Shown here in pieces: positions 1 through 7,719 of a stretch of DNA of 18,372 nt. This stretch comes from CAXOVX01 sp964213345 (GTDB lineage: Bacteria; Pseudomonadota; Alphaproteobacteria; Rickettsiales; Midichloriaceae). The notes under the pieces were generated by a model. The model did no database searches and was not told the origin of the DNA. It saw nothing but the letters and a program-made list of their open reading frames with translations. Positions within the stretch are counted from its first letter, which is position 1; each line of letters opens with the position of its first letter. The translations under genes and the position numbers were made by a program. The stretch spans positions 1 to 18,372 of the forward strand of contig CAXOVX010000007.1 in the NCBI GenBank assembly GCA_964213345.1, read 5' to 3'.

Positions 1-311
1 ATGTTAGTTGCAGCCATTCCGACCATTGCACCTATTTCTTTCTGTGTCAAATGCGAATTTCCCATAATAATTTGCATCAACTGTTCATGATTCGCTTTAG
101 TTGGCTTATTTCCATTCTTTTTTAGGACTTACATCGCCATTTTCTTTCTTCAGGCTTTCCCAGCAAAATACTGATATTTTTGCTAATGCCCACCAATCCC
201 TACACACCTCTATCTTCTCCATCTTCAATTTGTTTAAGCGCTATCTCTCTAAAATCTTTGCTATATGGTCTTCTTTAACCATGATTACAAAAATTCCTTT
301 TTCATTTGACT
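1..311 (-). pseudogene. IS630-family transposase remnant (5' part, frameshifted)
   Basis: On the minus strand, reading from about 282 down to 1, three reading frames together spell the N-terminal part of an IS630-type transposase. An ATG at 282-280 opens a short frame. One base out of phase comes PYSKDFREIALKQIEDGED, the typical helix-turn-helix start of this family. Another frame follows with WESLKKENGDVSPKK, and a further one with NGNKPTKANHEQLMQII and NSHLTQKEIGAMVGMAATN, still open at the window edge. Stops and at least three small indels separate the pieces, so this copy cannot make an intact transposase. The rest lies outside the window. The right boundary is put near 309-314, where a TA-containing ACTATA occurs (IS630/Tc1 elements target TA). 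Terminal repeats were not identified. Family assignment is by motif memory, not by search. Confidence 0.7.
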
Positions 312-461
312 ATAGTGTGCTTTCCAGATGTTAGGTTGGTTAAGTCTGGTATTGGGCTGTACCCGATTATAACAGAGAGTACGGGTGTGTTAAGTGTTGG
401 AGAAGTTGCACCAGGAGCGCAATTAGGCAGCAGCGATGGCGCTGCTGATTTTAGTGTGTAG
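312..461 (+). pseudogene. 3' end of an unidentified gene cut by the IS630 remnant
   Basis: A frame without its own start codon runs into the TAG at 459-461. It encodes about 45 residues, including DVRLVKSGIGLYPIITEST and VLSVGEVAPGAQLGSSDGAA, ending in DFSV. The composition is ordered and protein-like (Gly, Val, Ser and acidic residues), and the frame begins just where the transposase remnant ends. The simplest reading is that the element interrupted a gene and left its C-terminal coding end here. The parent family is not recognised. The stop lies 11 bases from the end of the convergent infB. It could instead be a chance open frame. Confidence 0.4.
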
Positions 462-472
462 CTCTAATTTAC

Positions 473-3283
473 CTAAATTTTTCTCTGCTCACTCACTAGT
501 TCATATGCTTCGATGATATCCTTCTCCTTTATATCATCATATTTTTCAAATGACAATCCGCATTCAAATCCTCCTTTTACCTCTTTAACATCATCTTTCA
601 TTCTTCTTAATGATTTTAGCTTTCCTTCATGGATGACTATATTATCACGTAGTAAACGAGCACTCGCATGACGCTTTATGACACCTTCAGTGATGTAGCA
701 TCCAGCTATTTTTCCCACCTTGCTCACCTCAAATACCCTACGTATTTCAGCATATCCCATAATACTTTCTTTCATAACTGGCTCTAGCAGCCCGCTCATA
801 GCAGCTTTAACATCATGAATCAAATCATATATAATAGAGTAGTACCTGACGTCGATCCCATATTTTTGCACCAATTCCTTTGCATTATTATTAGCGCGCA
901 CATTAAATCCCAATATAACCGCTCTAGATGCTGCAGCTAATGTCACATCAGACTCAGTTATACCACCAGCACCACAGTGTAAAATTTTTAATTTAATTTC
1001 GGGTACTTCTATTTTTTCTAAACTATGCACTATCGCTTCTGCTGACCCGTGCACATCAGCTTTAATGATAATCGGCAATTCCTTAACCCCCGCCTTGGTC
1101 TGATTGAACAGTTGCTCCAAAGACGATTTGTGCGTCGCCAATACCTTCCTTTCTTTAGCTTGCTGCACTCTAAACTCAACTATTTGCCTCGCAATTTTTT
1201 CTTCATTTACCACAATAAACTCATCGCCTGCTGTGGGTGTATCATTGAGGCCCGTCACTTCAACAGGAGTGGACGGAATAGCTGCTTTTAGCACAACACC
1301 TTTGTCATCCTTCATCGCCCTAACCCTACCATAACTTTTGCCAGCTACAACTATATCTCCTACATGCATCGTACCTTTTAAGACAAGAAAAGTTGCAGAC
1401 ACACCCTTCTCTCTGTGCATTTGAGCCTCAAGTACTCTACCTCTTGCATTACGATTAACATTAGCAGTCAATTCTAAGAGTTCAGCTTGTAATAGTATTA
1501 CTTCCTCCAATTTATCGAGTCCTATTTTATCTTTTGCTGACACTCCCACGACCATAACATCACCACCCATATCATCCGGTATCAGATCGTGATGTAGTAA
1601 CATATTTTTCACATTCTCAAAATTTGCATTAGGCCTATCTATTTTGTTTATAGCCACAACAATTGGAACATTAGCCGCCTTAGCATGACTTATTGCTTCT
1701 ATAGTTTGAGCTTTTATACCATCATCTGCAGCCACAACCAACACCACAATATCTGTGACTTGAGCTCCGCGCATGCGCATTGCTGTAAATGCTTCATGTC
1801 CCGGCGTATCCAAAAATGTTATCGATTTACCATTCTGCATGGTTACTTTATAAGCACCGATATGTTGCGTAATACCACCATGCTCCTTTACCGCTATATC
1901 TGTTGAATGCAAGGCATCAAGCAGAGAAGTTTTTCCGTGATCAACATGTCCCATTATAGTTACAATTGGGGGGCGATGTTGCAACTGCACATCGGTATCT
2001 TCTATGTCTTTAATAAGATTATTCAATATTTCTTCACTACTAATTCGCTTTGGTTTATGGCCAAATTCGAGTGCTATGATCTCTGCTGTATCTCCATCTA
2101 TACTCTGCGTCAAATTTACCATAATGCCTAGTTTAAGAAGTGCCTTGACTACCGCATTGGACTTTTCCGCTATCTTAACAGCTAATTCTTGTACACTAAT
2201 AGTGTCCGATATTACCACTTCTCTAATTACCTTCTCTTTTTCTGCGCCCCCTACATTCCTTGTATAACGACCTTTTTTTGGACGTTTCAATATTCTATTT
2301 CGCATTCCTAGCACTTTTTCTTCATCTGTACTCTCAAGCTGTGCTATTTGTGCTGCTGACAATTTTCCTTTATGACGCTTGATGGTCATACCTCTGCGAT
2401 TTGCTGCAACAGCTCTTCCTTCCTCTTCTGCCACTTTTGTTGTTTGCGCTTTTCCCTTTTGCGCAACAGAAACACTGACCAATTTTTCATTATTTCCTAC
2501 AGATGCAGGTTGTACAGCCTGTTTTTTGTCAATATTAGTCAAAATTCTGACAGTGTCCTGTTCTCGCCTAATATCTGTATCTTCTCCTTTTACGCTAATT
2601 TCTTCGGGCTTTTTTGCTAAGTAATTCAAATTTCTAATCTTTCCCTTACCATATACTTGCGCTGCAAACTTGGTGGTAGTTATGCTATCGTTTGATAATG
2701 GCACTTCTCTTTCTTCTCGCTCTCTCTGTCCAGTTTGCTGAACACTAATTCCAACCACCATACTACCTTCTTCACTATCAGTAGGTGCGTTATTGGGGTT
2801 TAGTGTGGTTTTTTGATCGATTCGAGGCAACAGAGAAGTTTGTCCCTGATTTTGATTTTGGGCATTATCACCTACAGAAATTTTTCTTGCAAAGGACAAG
2901 GTTGATTGAGAGATATTTTCGCCATGGCTTTCTTCTTGTGATATAGAATCCTCAGTGCCAACAACACCTCCCCCATCTGTATGTTTGGTCGTTGTAGCAT
3001 TGCAATCTTGATTAGATATACCGATTTCTTCCGCTAGTCGTAAAGCTGCTAGACGTTTTTCCTTCTCGTATACTGTCAAAGATCCTAAATCTTCTTGCTC
3101 TGCTTGGACACTAATCTCATTTGGTTTGCTTTTGCCTTTCATGACCACCACAACAGCTCCACGTACATTGGGGGGCGCACTCCCTCCGCTACGCAATAGC
3201 TCTTGATTTTTCGGTGCCAAAGCATTAACATTAACGCCCAACACCTTACGTACATTTTCCCTACCTTTATTCTGTTCTGTCAT
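473..3283 (-). CDS. infB: Translation initiation factor IF-2
   Basis: IF-2 is the cytoplasmic GTPase that places fMet-tRNA on the 30S subunit and promotes 50S joining. The 936-residue product has a long, low-complexity N-terminal region (about 1-345). An IF2_N module follows around 350-410 (VIREVVISDTISVQELAVKI). Then comes the G domain with every GTPase motif: GHVDHGKT at 445-452, GGITQHIGAY at 469-478, DTPGHE at 492-497, NKID at 546-549 and SAK at 582-584. The C-terminal half continues through the EF-Tu-like domain to the fMet-tRNA-binding end. Length is normal for a bacterial IF-2 with an extended N-terminus. The ATG at 3283 has an AAGGGG Shine-Dalgarno element about 11 nt upstream. The usual nusA upstream and rbfA downstream are absent, as in genomes with broken-up ribosomal operons. 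The N-terminal region carries a recurring ISV motif described among the findings. Confidence 0.98.
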   Translation of the reverse strand: MTEQNKGRENVRKVLGVNVNALAPKNQELLRSGGSAPPNVRGAVVVVMKGKSKPNEISVQAEQEDLGSLTVYEKEKRLAALRLAEEIGISNQDCNATTTKHTDGGGVVGTEDSISQEESHGENISQSTLSFARKISVGDNAQNQNQGQTSLLPRIDQKTTLNPNNAPTDSEEGSMVVGISVQQTGQREREEREVPLSNDSITTTKFAAQVYGKGKIRNLNYLAKKPEEISVKGEDTDIRREQDTVRILTNIDKKQAVQPASVGNNEKLVSVSVAQKGKAQTTKVAEEEGRAVAANRRGMTIKRHKGKLSAAQIAQLESTDEEKVLGMRNRILKRPKKGRYTRNVGGAEKEKVIREVVISDTISVQELAVKIAEKSNAVVKALLKLGIMVNLTQSIDGDTAEIIALEFGHKPKRISSEEILNNLIKDIEDTDVQLQHRPPIVTIMGHVDHGKTSLLDALHSTDIAVKEHGGITQHIGAYKVTMQNGKSITFLDTPGHEAFTAMRMRGAQVTDIVVLVVAADDGIKAQTIEAISHAKAANVPIVVAINKIDRPNANFENVKNMLLHHDLIPDDMGGDVMVVGVSAKDKIGLDKLEEVILLQAELLELTANVNRNARGRVLEAQMHREKGVSATFLVLKGTMHVGDIVVAGKSYGRVRAMKDDKGVVLKAAIPSTPVEVTGLNDTPTAGDEFIVVNEEKIARQIVEFRVQQAKERKVLATHKSSLEQLFNQTKAGVKELPIIIKADVHGSAEAIVHSLEKIEVPEIKLKILHCGAGGITESDVTLAAASRAVILGFNVRANNNAKELVQKYGIDVRYYSIIYDLIHDVKAAMSGLLEPVMKESIMGYAEIRRVFEVSKVGKIAGCYITEGVIKRHASARLLRDNIVIHEGKLKSLRRMKDDVKEVKGGFECGLSFEKYDDIKEKDIIEAYELVSEQRKI

Positions 3284-3599
3284 TTATACGGTCAACCCCT
3301 TAGCATTTTAAATAGAACCGATTGCCATGAACCTTTATTTCATATATCAATCTATTATCAATAAAACATTTACCACCTATGATAGAACCAGTTACAGCGT
3401 CGCTCTATTGAGAGTGATATGCGTATGCTGCTCTGGCATTTATTTTTTATTGGCAAAGCTCTAATACGTATACTTGATATTGTTCATAATTACAATATCG
3501 ATGTGGCGCTAACTTAGCATTGCTGTAGTATGCATATATTATGGTGATAAAAATATACCTGATAAGAATCAATTTTATATAAAAGATTAAAAAATAAAA
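3284..3599. other. Divergent intergenic spacer between infB and era
   Basis: This 316-bp AT-rich spacer should contain the promoters of both infB (leftward) and era (rightward). The only confident signal is the infB Shine-Dalgarno element next to 3283. An 8-base motif, ATAGAACC, occurs twice in the infB-proximal half (about 3312-3319 and 3382-3389), but I cannot link it to a regulator. No tRNA, small ORF with a ribosome site, or strong hairpin was seen. Confidence 0.4.
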
Positions 3600-4619
3600 A
3601 TGAACATATACAATAAAGCGAAAGACTGTACGCAAAAAATTGCCATTACAGCCTTAATTGGTAAACCCAATGCGGGAAAATCTACGTTGCTTAATTGCAT
3701 TGTAGGGAAAAAGGTTTCCATCGTAACTCATAAAGCACAGACTACAAGAAGCAATATAAGGGGCATACATAACGTAAATGGTAGCCAGCTTATTTTTGTA
3801 GATACACCTGGCTTGTTTATACCTAGGCAAGGACATAAATTAGAACAATTTATAGTCCATAATGTGTGGCGTGGTATACGCGGAGCTGACCTTGCTGCCA
3901 TTGTGCTCTCTCTCGGAGAAATTTTGGTTGCATTAAGAAAAAATCAGATTGAAGCTCTAATAGCTGATTATAAAAACAAAGTAGACCAAATTATTCACGA
4001 AGGTCGAAAGAACATCGAAAATTTACTTGTTATCATCAATAAATGTGATTTATTGACAAAGACACATGAACCCTACATGACAACCACAACAGACACACCC
4101 CCATCAGAAGTACAACTTGATGAGAGAAGCTGTCAAAAAAATGTTGAACTGATACTACAAGGTATCGGTGGAATAAAGCAGTGCTTTTTTATATCAGCCT
4201 TACAAAATAATGGAGTAGATGAAATTTTAACGTTTCTTGCAAACAATACTCGTAAAGGACGATGGCTTTTTGATGAAGGAGTTCATACAGACATCACAGA
4301 AAAGCAAATGGCTGAAGAAGTTACAAGAGAGCAACTGTACTTGCAGTTGCAAGAAGAACTGCCATATGCTACAAAAGTTGAAACTGAAACATGGCAATCG
4401 TCAGAAGATGGTAGTGGTATAAAGATACATCAAGCTATTTATGTGCTAAAACCTTCGCAAAAAAACATTGTTATAGGAGCAGGGGGAGAAAGAATAAAAA
4501 AGATAGGGCAAGCAGCTAGAAAAGAGTTATCAAGAATTTTAGGCATACCAGTACACCTATTCTTATATGTCAAAATTAGAGAAAATTGGATAGAAAAATT
4601 GAAAATACATAAAGATTGA
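3600..4619 (+). CDS. era: GTPase Era, ribosome assembly factor
   Basis: Era binds the 3' end of 16S rRNA during 30S maturation. The 339-residue product has the Era GTPase domain: GKPNAGKST at 21-29, the switch I segment THKAQTTR at 43-50, DTPG at 68-71, NKCD at 147-150 and a G5-like SA at 199-200. A C-terminal KH domain follows, with the GXXG-type loop VIGAGGERIKKIG near 291-303. It is about 40 residues longer than typical Era (near 300). The extra sequence appears to lie between the G3 and G5 motifs, roughly residues 105-185, where a stretch of Thr and Glu (TTTTDTPPSE) interrupts the fold. The ATG is preceded only by an A-rich tract, so the start is chosen by homology. The usual upstream rnc is not next to it. 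Motif fit is strong. Confidence 0.96.
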   Translation: MNIYNKAKDCTQKIAITALIGKPNAGKSTLLNCIVGKKVSIVTHKAQTTRSNIRGIHNVNGSQLIFVDTPGLFIPRQGHKLEQFIVHNVWRGIRGADLAAIVLSLGEILVALRKNQIEALIADYKNKVDQIIHEGRKNIENLLVIINKCDLLTKTHEPYMTTTTDTPPSEVQLDERSCQKNVELILQGIGGIKQCFFISALQNNGVDEILTFLANNTRKGRWLFDEGVHTDITEKQMAEEVTREQLYLQLQEELPYATKVETETWQSSEDGSGIKIHQAIYVLKPSQKNIVIGAGGERIKKIGQAARKELSRILGIPVHLFLYVKIRENWIEKLKIHKD

Positions 4620-4761
4620 AAATACGTAAATCTCAAGTAGCTGTCAGAGATACAGAACCTATTGCAATACAACAGAAGTATGGGATATACTGCAGTAAAT
4701 GGGGATTGGTCACAAGCAAGATGTAAAATTTTGTTGTTTTTTTATATATAATATTGCAATA

Positions 4762-4787
4762 GCAAAAAAGCGATTGATTTTTTTTGC
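4762..4787 (+). terminator. Possible AT-rich hairpin terminator between era and the repeat-peptidase gene
   Basis: An 8-bp perfect inverted repeat (GCAAAAAA at 4762-4769, TTTTTTGC at 4780-4787) encloses a 10-nt loop, so the 3' arm is itself a T-run. It lies about 140 bp after era and 65 bp before the next ATG. It may end era transcripts or act within the leader of the downstream gene. The stem is weak (AT-rich), so confidence is low. Confidence 0.3.
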
Positions 4788-4852
4788 AACTTTGCTACCA
4801 TCATCTCGTAATAGCAATATAGCATTAAGAATAGAATATACGAGAGGTATAC

Positions 4853-7663
4853 ATGTACAACACACAAGCAATTACAGAAGCGATATTTGAGAAGAATGTA
4901 ACAAGATTCAATGACGCATTGCAAGATGCATATTCTCTTACAATGCAAGATAGAGAAAATTTGTTAAGTAGTGTTTTTCATACTCAAAAAAATCAAAATT
5001 TTGGTCTATTAAAACTTATATTAGCTGTGGGAGGACATGATATAAGCTTTATAGTACAGGCTCTGACCACTCTTATGAACAGTCATGCGTTATCTTCGGT
5101 GTCGAGTCAGGTGAGAATCAAAATTTTATCGGAGGCAGTGAGCGATAATGAGAATATATTCACTTTTGGCAGTATTTGGCACTACGGTGTATTGTCTGCA
5201 ATTATTAGCAGTGAAGTTTTTACAAGCCTTACATCCAGCGAAAAAGCCAGTTTACTCCTAAAAAATGGTACAAATCCGCTGTTAATATTACCTTCTTTGT
5301 ACAAAGCAGCATCAACGCCAGCCGAACAACAACAGAAAGTATTAGATATTCTTTTGAATAATGACGTAGTCGTCGATGCGTTTTCTTCGGAGCAAAAATA
5401 TACACTACTTGGTGGTGAAGATGTGTTGCACAGACTACTTCCATATCAGGGATGTAGTGAGAATATCAATTTGATATTGAACAGCAAGCTATTTCAAAGC
5501 CTCGATGGAAGCCATAAAAATAGTATATTAACTAACAAAAATGCAAAAGGTGAGTGTGTAATATTGGCTGGTATGCCTTATACTGACGGGAAAGCCGCAG
5601 TTGTGCAAATCCTCAATGATGAAAAAATAACTAGTACTCTTTCTTCGGAGCAAAAATATACACTACTTGGTGGTGAAGATGTGTTGCACAGACTACTTCC
5701 ATATCAGGGATGTAGTGAGAATATCAATTTGATATTGAACAGCAAGCTATTTCAAAGCCTCGATGGAAGCCATAAAAATAGTATATTAACTAACAAAAAT
5801 GCAAAAGGTGAGTGTGTAATATTAGCTGGTATGCCTTATACTGACGGGAAAGCCGCAGTTGTACAAATCCTTAATGATGAAAAAATAACTAGTACTCTTT
5901 CTTCGGAGCAAAAATATACATTACTTGGTGGTGAAGACGTGTTGCATAGACTACTTCCATATCAGGGATGTAGTGAGAATATCAATTTGATATTGAACAG
6001 CAAGCTATTTCAAAGCCTCGATGGAAGCCATAAAAATAGTATTTTAGTCAGCAAAAACTCAGAAGGTAAAGGCATAGTGCTGGCTAGTACCCACTATGAA
6101 GATAGCCCGAACTTAATAAGTAGCATACTAAACAATAAGGCTGTTTTATCATTGAGTGATGTGCAAAAGCTGGAATTGTTATCGAATGCATTGGGTAATA
6201 ATTTCATCAAACATGTGGTCACCGCTCCCAAGGAAGCTGCAGTCCTAGATGCAATTTTTAATAGTCTTTTACTACAAAATTTAAATAGTGATAAACTTAA
6301 AGAGTTTGTTACTGAACAAGACCAGGATGGAAAAGACCTCATTGAAACGTATTGTCACTATGTGGATGGAACAAGCCATATAAGGAACCTATTGCATGCT
6401 ACACAAAATCACCAATTTAAAAACATCATAGAATCTTTGATCGTGGGTTCCATTCCTAAACTATCTCACGAAGCCATGAATATTCTTTTTGGTGCCCTAT
6501 CAACTGATTCTAGTTTTAAAATTGCTAAGGATTTGGCAGGATTTTCTTTAGCGTATCACATCAAGACTACTACAAGTAAAAGCGTGGCAACAGACTTTAT
6601 TAATAAGGGATATCTCCTACATTTGCCTAAAAATTACACCATAGTAGACCGTGAAAGATGGGCGGAATACAAAGTGGAAGGAAGCGACAAGACTGCATTA
6701 GTTATTACAGGCATAGAAGTACGAAATAGTGAAAATGCCTTATATTCTGGGCTTATAAGTACTTTGCATAGTAAAGGCTTCAATGTCATAGCTGTAAGCG
6801 GCAAGGATGGTGCTAATGTAAATGATATTCAGGCCGCCATTCAGATGTTTGGTAAAAAATTAGATTTTGTAGTAATCGAGGCCCACGGATCTAGAAGTAT
6901 TGTTATCGATTCAATCACTCATCAAGAAAGTATCATTGACAATTCAATCGCATTAGGTGATGGCGCCAATCAGCATATTAATGCCCGCGATATGCTCAGA
7001 GCAATAGTTGATGCTAATGGTCGTGACAACCCTATTGATGTATTATTAGGATCTTGTCATGGCCAAACGGCTATAAATGCAGCTAAGGAAGTATTGCCGC
7101 AAGGATCACAGTTTGTAACTCTAGGGGAAGATCAGGTGATTAATGGCAAGGGATACGAGGTTAATACTGAGAATGTAAATTACTTATCATTCGTGAGATA
7201 CTTATATCTGAGATCTGATTTAAAAGCAGCAGATCTCGACATAAAAACTGCATTAGGACATTATTTGACCCATATTAAAACTGGAGCTGGTTCACCTACG
7301 TACACAAAAGTTGGCGGCAAAAGCGAATCAGTAATTCTGTCAAATGATATCAAAAACTTGATGCACGATGGTATAAAAATGCAAAAAATTGTATCAATTT
7401 TATGTGCTCAGAGAGACAATGCCGCCATTTCAGATGCATGGATAGCTTCTGATGTTGCGAGGTGCGTAAGTAAGCTAAATGTAGTTGTAGAGCAAATTAA
7501 ATTGAATCCTGCAATATCTGATGTTAATGCTTTATTAGCATTACGACAAGATAGCAGCAATCATAATAACGTAGAACAGTATAGCAATATTATGGCACTA
7601 AAGTTTGGAGCCCTTGCTTTTGATGACTTGCATCATGAGAGCGCTGTACATTCGGACCTCTAA
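4853..7663 (+). CDS. Large helical-repeat protein with C-terminal clan CD (caspase/C80-like) cysteine peptidase domain
   Basis: I recognise no named family for this 936-residue protein. Residues 1 to about 540 are predominantly helical, built from degenerate units of about 40-46 residues (pattern: LSSEQKYxLL, then xxxINLILNSKLFQS). Residues 178-263 and 264-349 are identical 86-residue copies, and 350-398 is a third partial copy. From about 612 an alternating strand/helix domain begins: TALVITGIEV, FNVIAVSG, then DFVVIEAHGS with H678-G679, and later PIDVLLGSCHGQTA with C735. A hydrophobic strand ending in His-Gly, followed by a second strand ending in Ser-Cys, is the catalytic signature of clan CD peptidases; the closest resemblance is to RTX self-cleaving (C80) or CHAT types. 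A helical tail follows from about 790. No signal peptide or membrane segment is seen. The ATG has GAGAGG 5 nt upstream. The architecture suggests a secreted or host-directed effector, but that is inference. Confidence 0.85.
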   Translation: MYNTQAITEAIFEKNVTRFNDALQDAYSLTMQDRENLLSSVFHTQKNQNFGLLKLILAVGGHDISFIVQALTTLMNSHALSSVSSQVRIKILSEAVSDNENIFTFGSIWHYGVLSAIISSEVFTSLTSSEKASLLLKNGTNPLLILPSLYKAASTPAEQQQKVLDILLNNDVVVDAFSSEQKYTLLGGEDVLHRLLPYQGCSENINLILNSKLFQSLDGSHKNSILTNKNAKGECVILAGMPYTDGKAAVVQILNDEKITSTLSSEQKYTLLGGEDVLHRLLPYQGCSENINLILNSKLFQSLDGSHKNSILTNKNAKGECVILAGMPYTDGKAAVVQILNDEKITSTLSSEQKYTLLGGEDVLHRLLPYQGCSENINLILNSKLFQSLDGSHKNSILVSKNSEGKGIVLASTHYEDSPNLISSILNNKAVLSLSDVQKLELLSNALGNNFIKHVVTAPKEAAVLDAIFNSLLLQNLNSDKLKEFVTEQDQDGKDLIETYCHYVDGTSHIRNLLHATQNHQFKNIIESLIVGSIPKLSHEAMNILFGALSTDSSFKIAKDLAGFSLAYHIKTTTSKSVATDFINKGYLLHLPKNYTIVDRERWAEYKVEGSDKTALVITGIEVRNSENALYSGLISTLHSKGFNVIAVSGKDGANVNDIQAAIQMFGKKLDFVVIEAHGSRSIVIDSITHQESIIDNSIALGDGANQHINARDMLRAIVDANGRDNPIDVLLGSCHGQTAINAAKEVLPQGSQFVTLGEDQVINGKGYEVNTENVNYLSFVRYLYLRSDLKAADLDIKTALGHYLTHIKTGAGSPTYTKVGGKSESVILSNDIKNLMHDGIKMQKIVSILCAQRDNAAISDAWIASDVARCVSKLNVVVEQIKLNPAISDVNALLALRQDSSNHNNVEQYSNIMALKFGALAFDDLHHESAVHSDL
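5384..6047 (+). repeat. 258-bp in-frame tandem direct repeats (2 full copies plus 148-bp partial third)
   Basis: The copies are 5384-5641, 5642-5899 and a partial one at 5900-6047. Period 258 equals 86 codons. Copies 1 and 2 differ at three bases, all synonymous (TTG/TTA, GTG/GTA, CTC/CTT). Copy 3 carries three more silent changes near its start (CTA/TTA, GAT/GAC, CAC/CAT) and then departs from the pattern after about 6047. Each unit itself looks like two ancient sub-units of roughly 40 and 46 residues. The near identity indicates recent duplication or gene conversion, and copy number may vary between strains. Confidence 0.95.
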
Positions 7664-7719
7664 TACCAAAACCTTTTTAACATTCACGTTATCGTTGGCG
7701 TTTAAAAGTGGACTTGATA

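Noticed and set aside
3447..3635. 62-codon hydrophobic minus-strand frame between infB and era
   Set aside because: The Ile/Tyr/Phe richness simply reflects AT-rich DNA; it overlaps the era start and has no ribosome site.
5384..6047. CRISPR array or satellite repeat
   Set aside because: The repeat unit is 258 bp, in frame, without spacers, and encodes protein with only silent differences.
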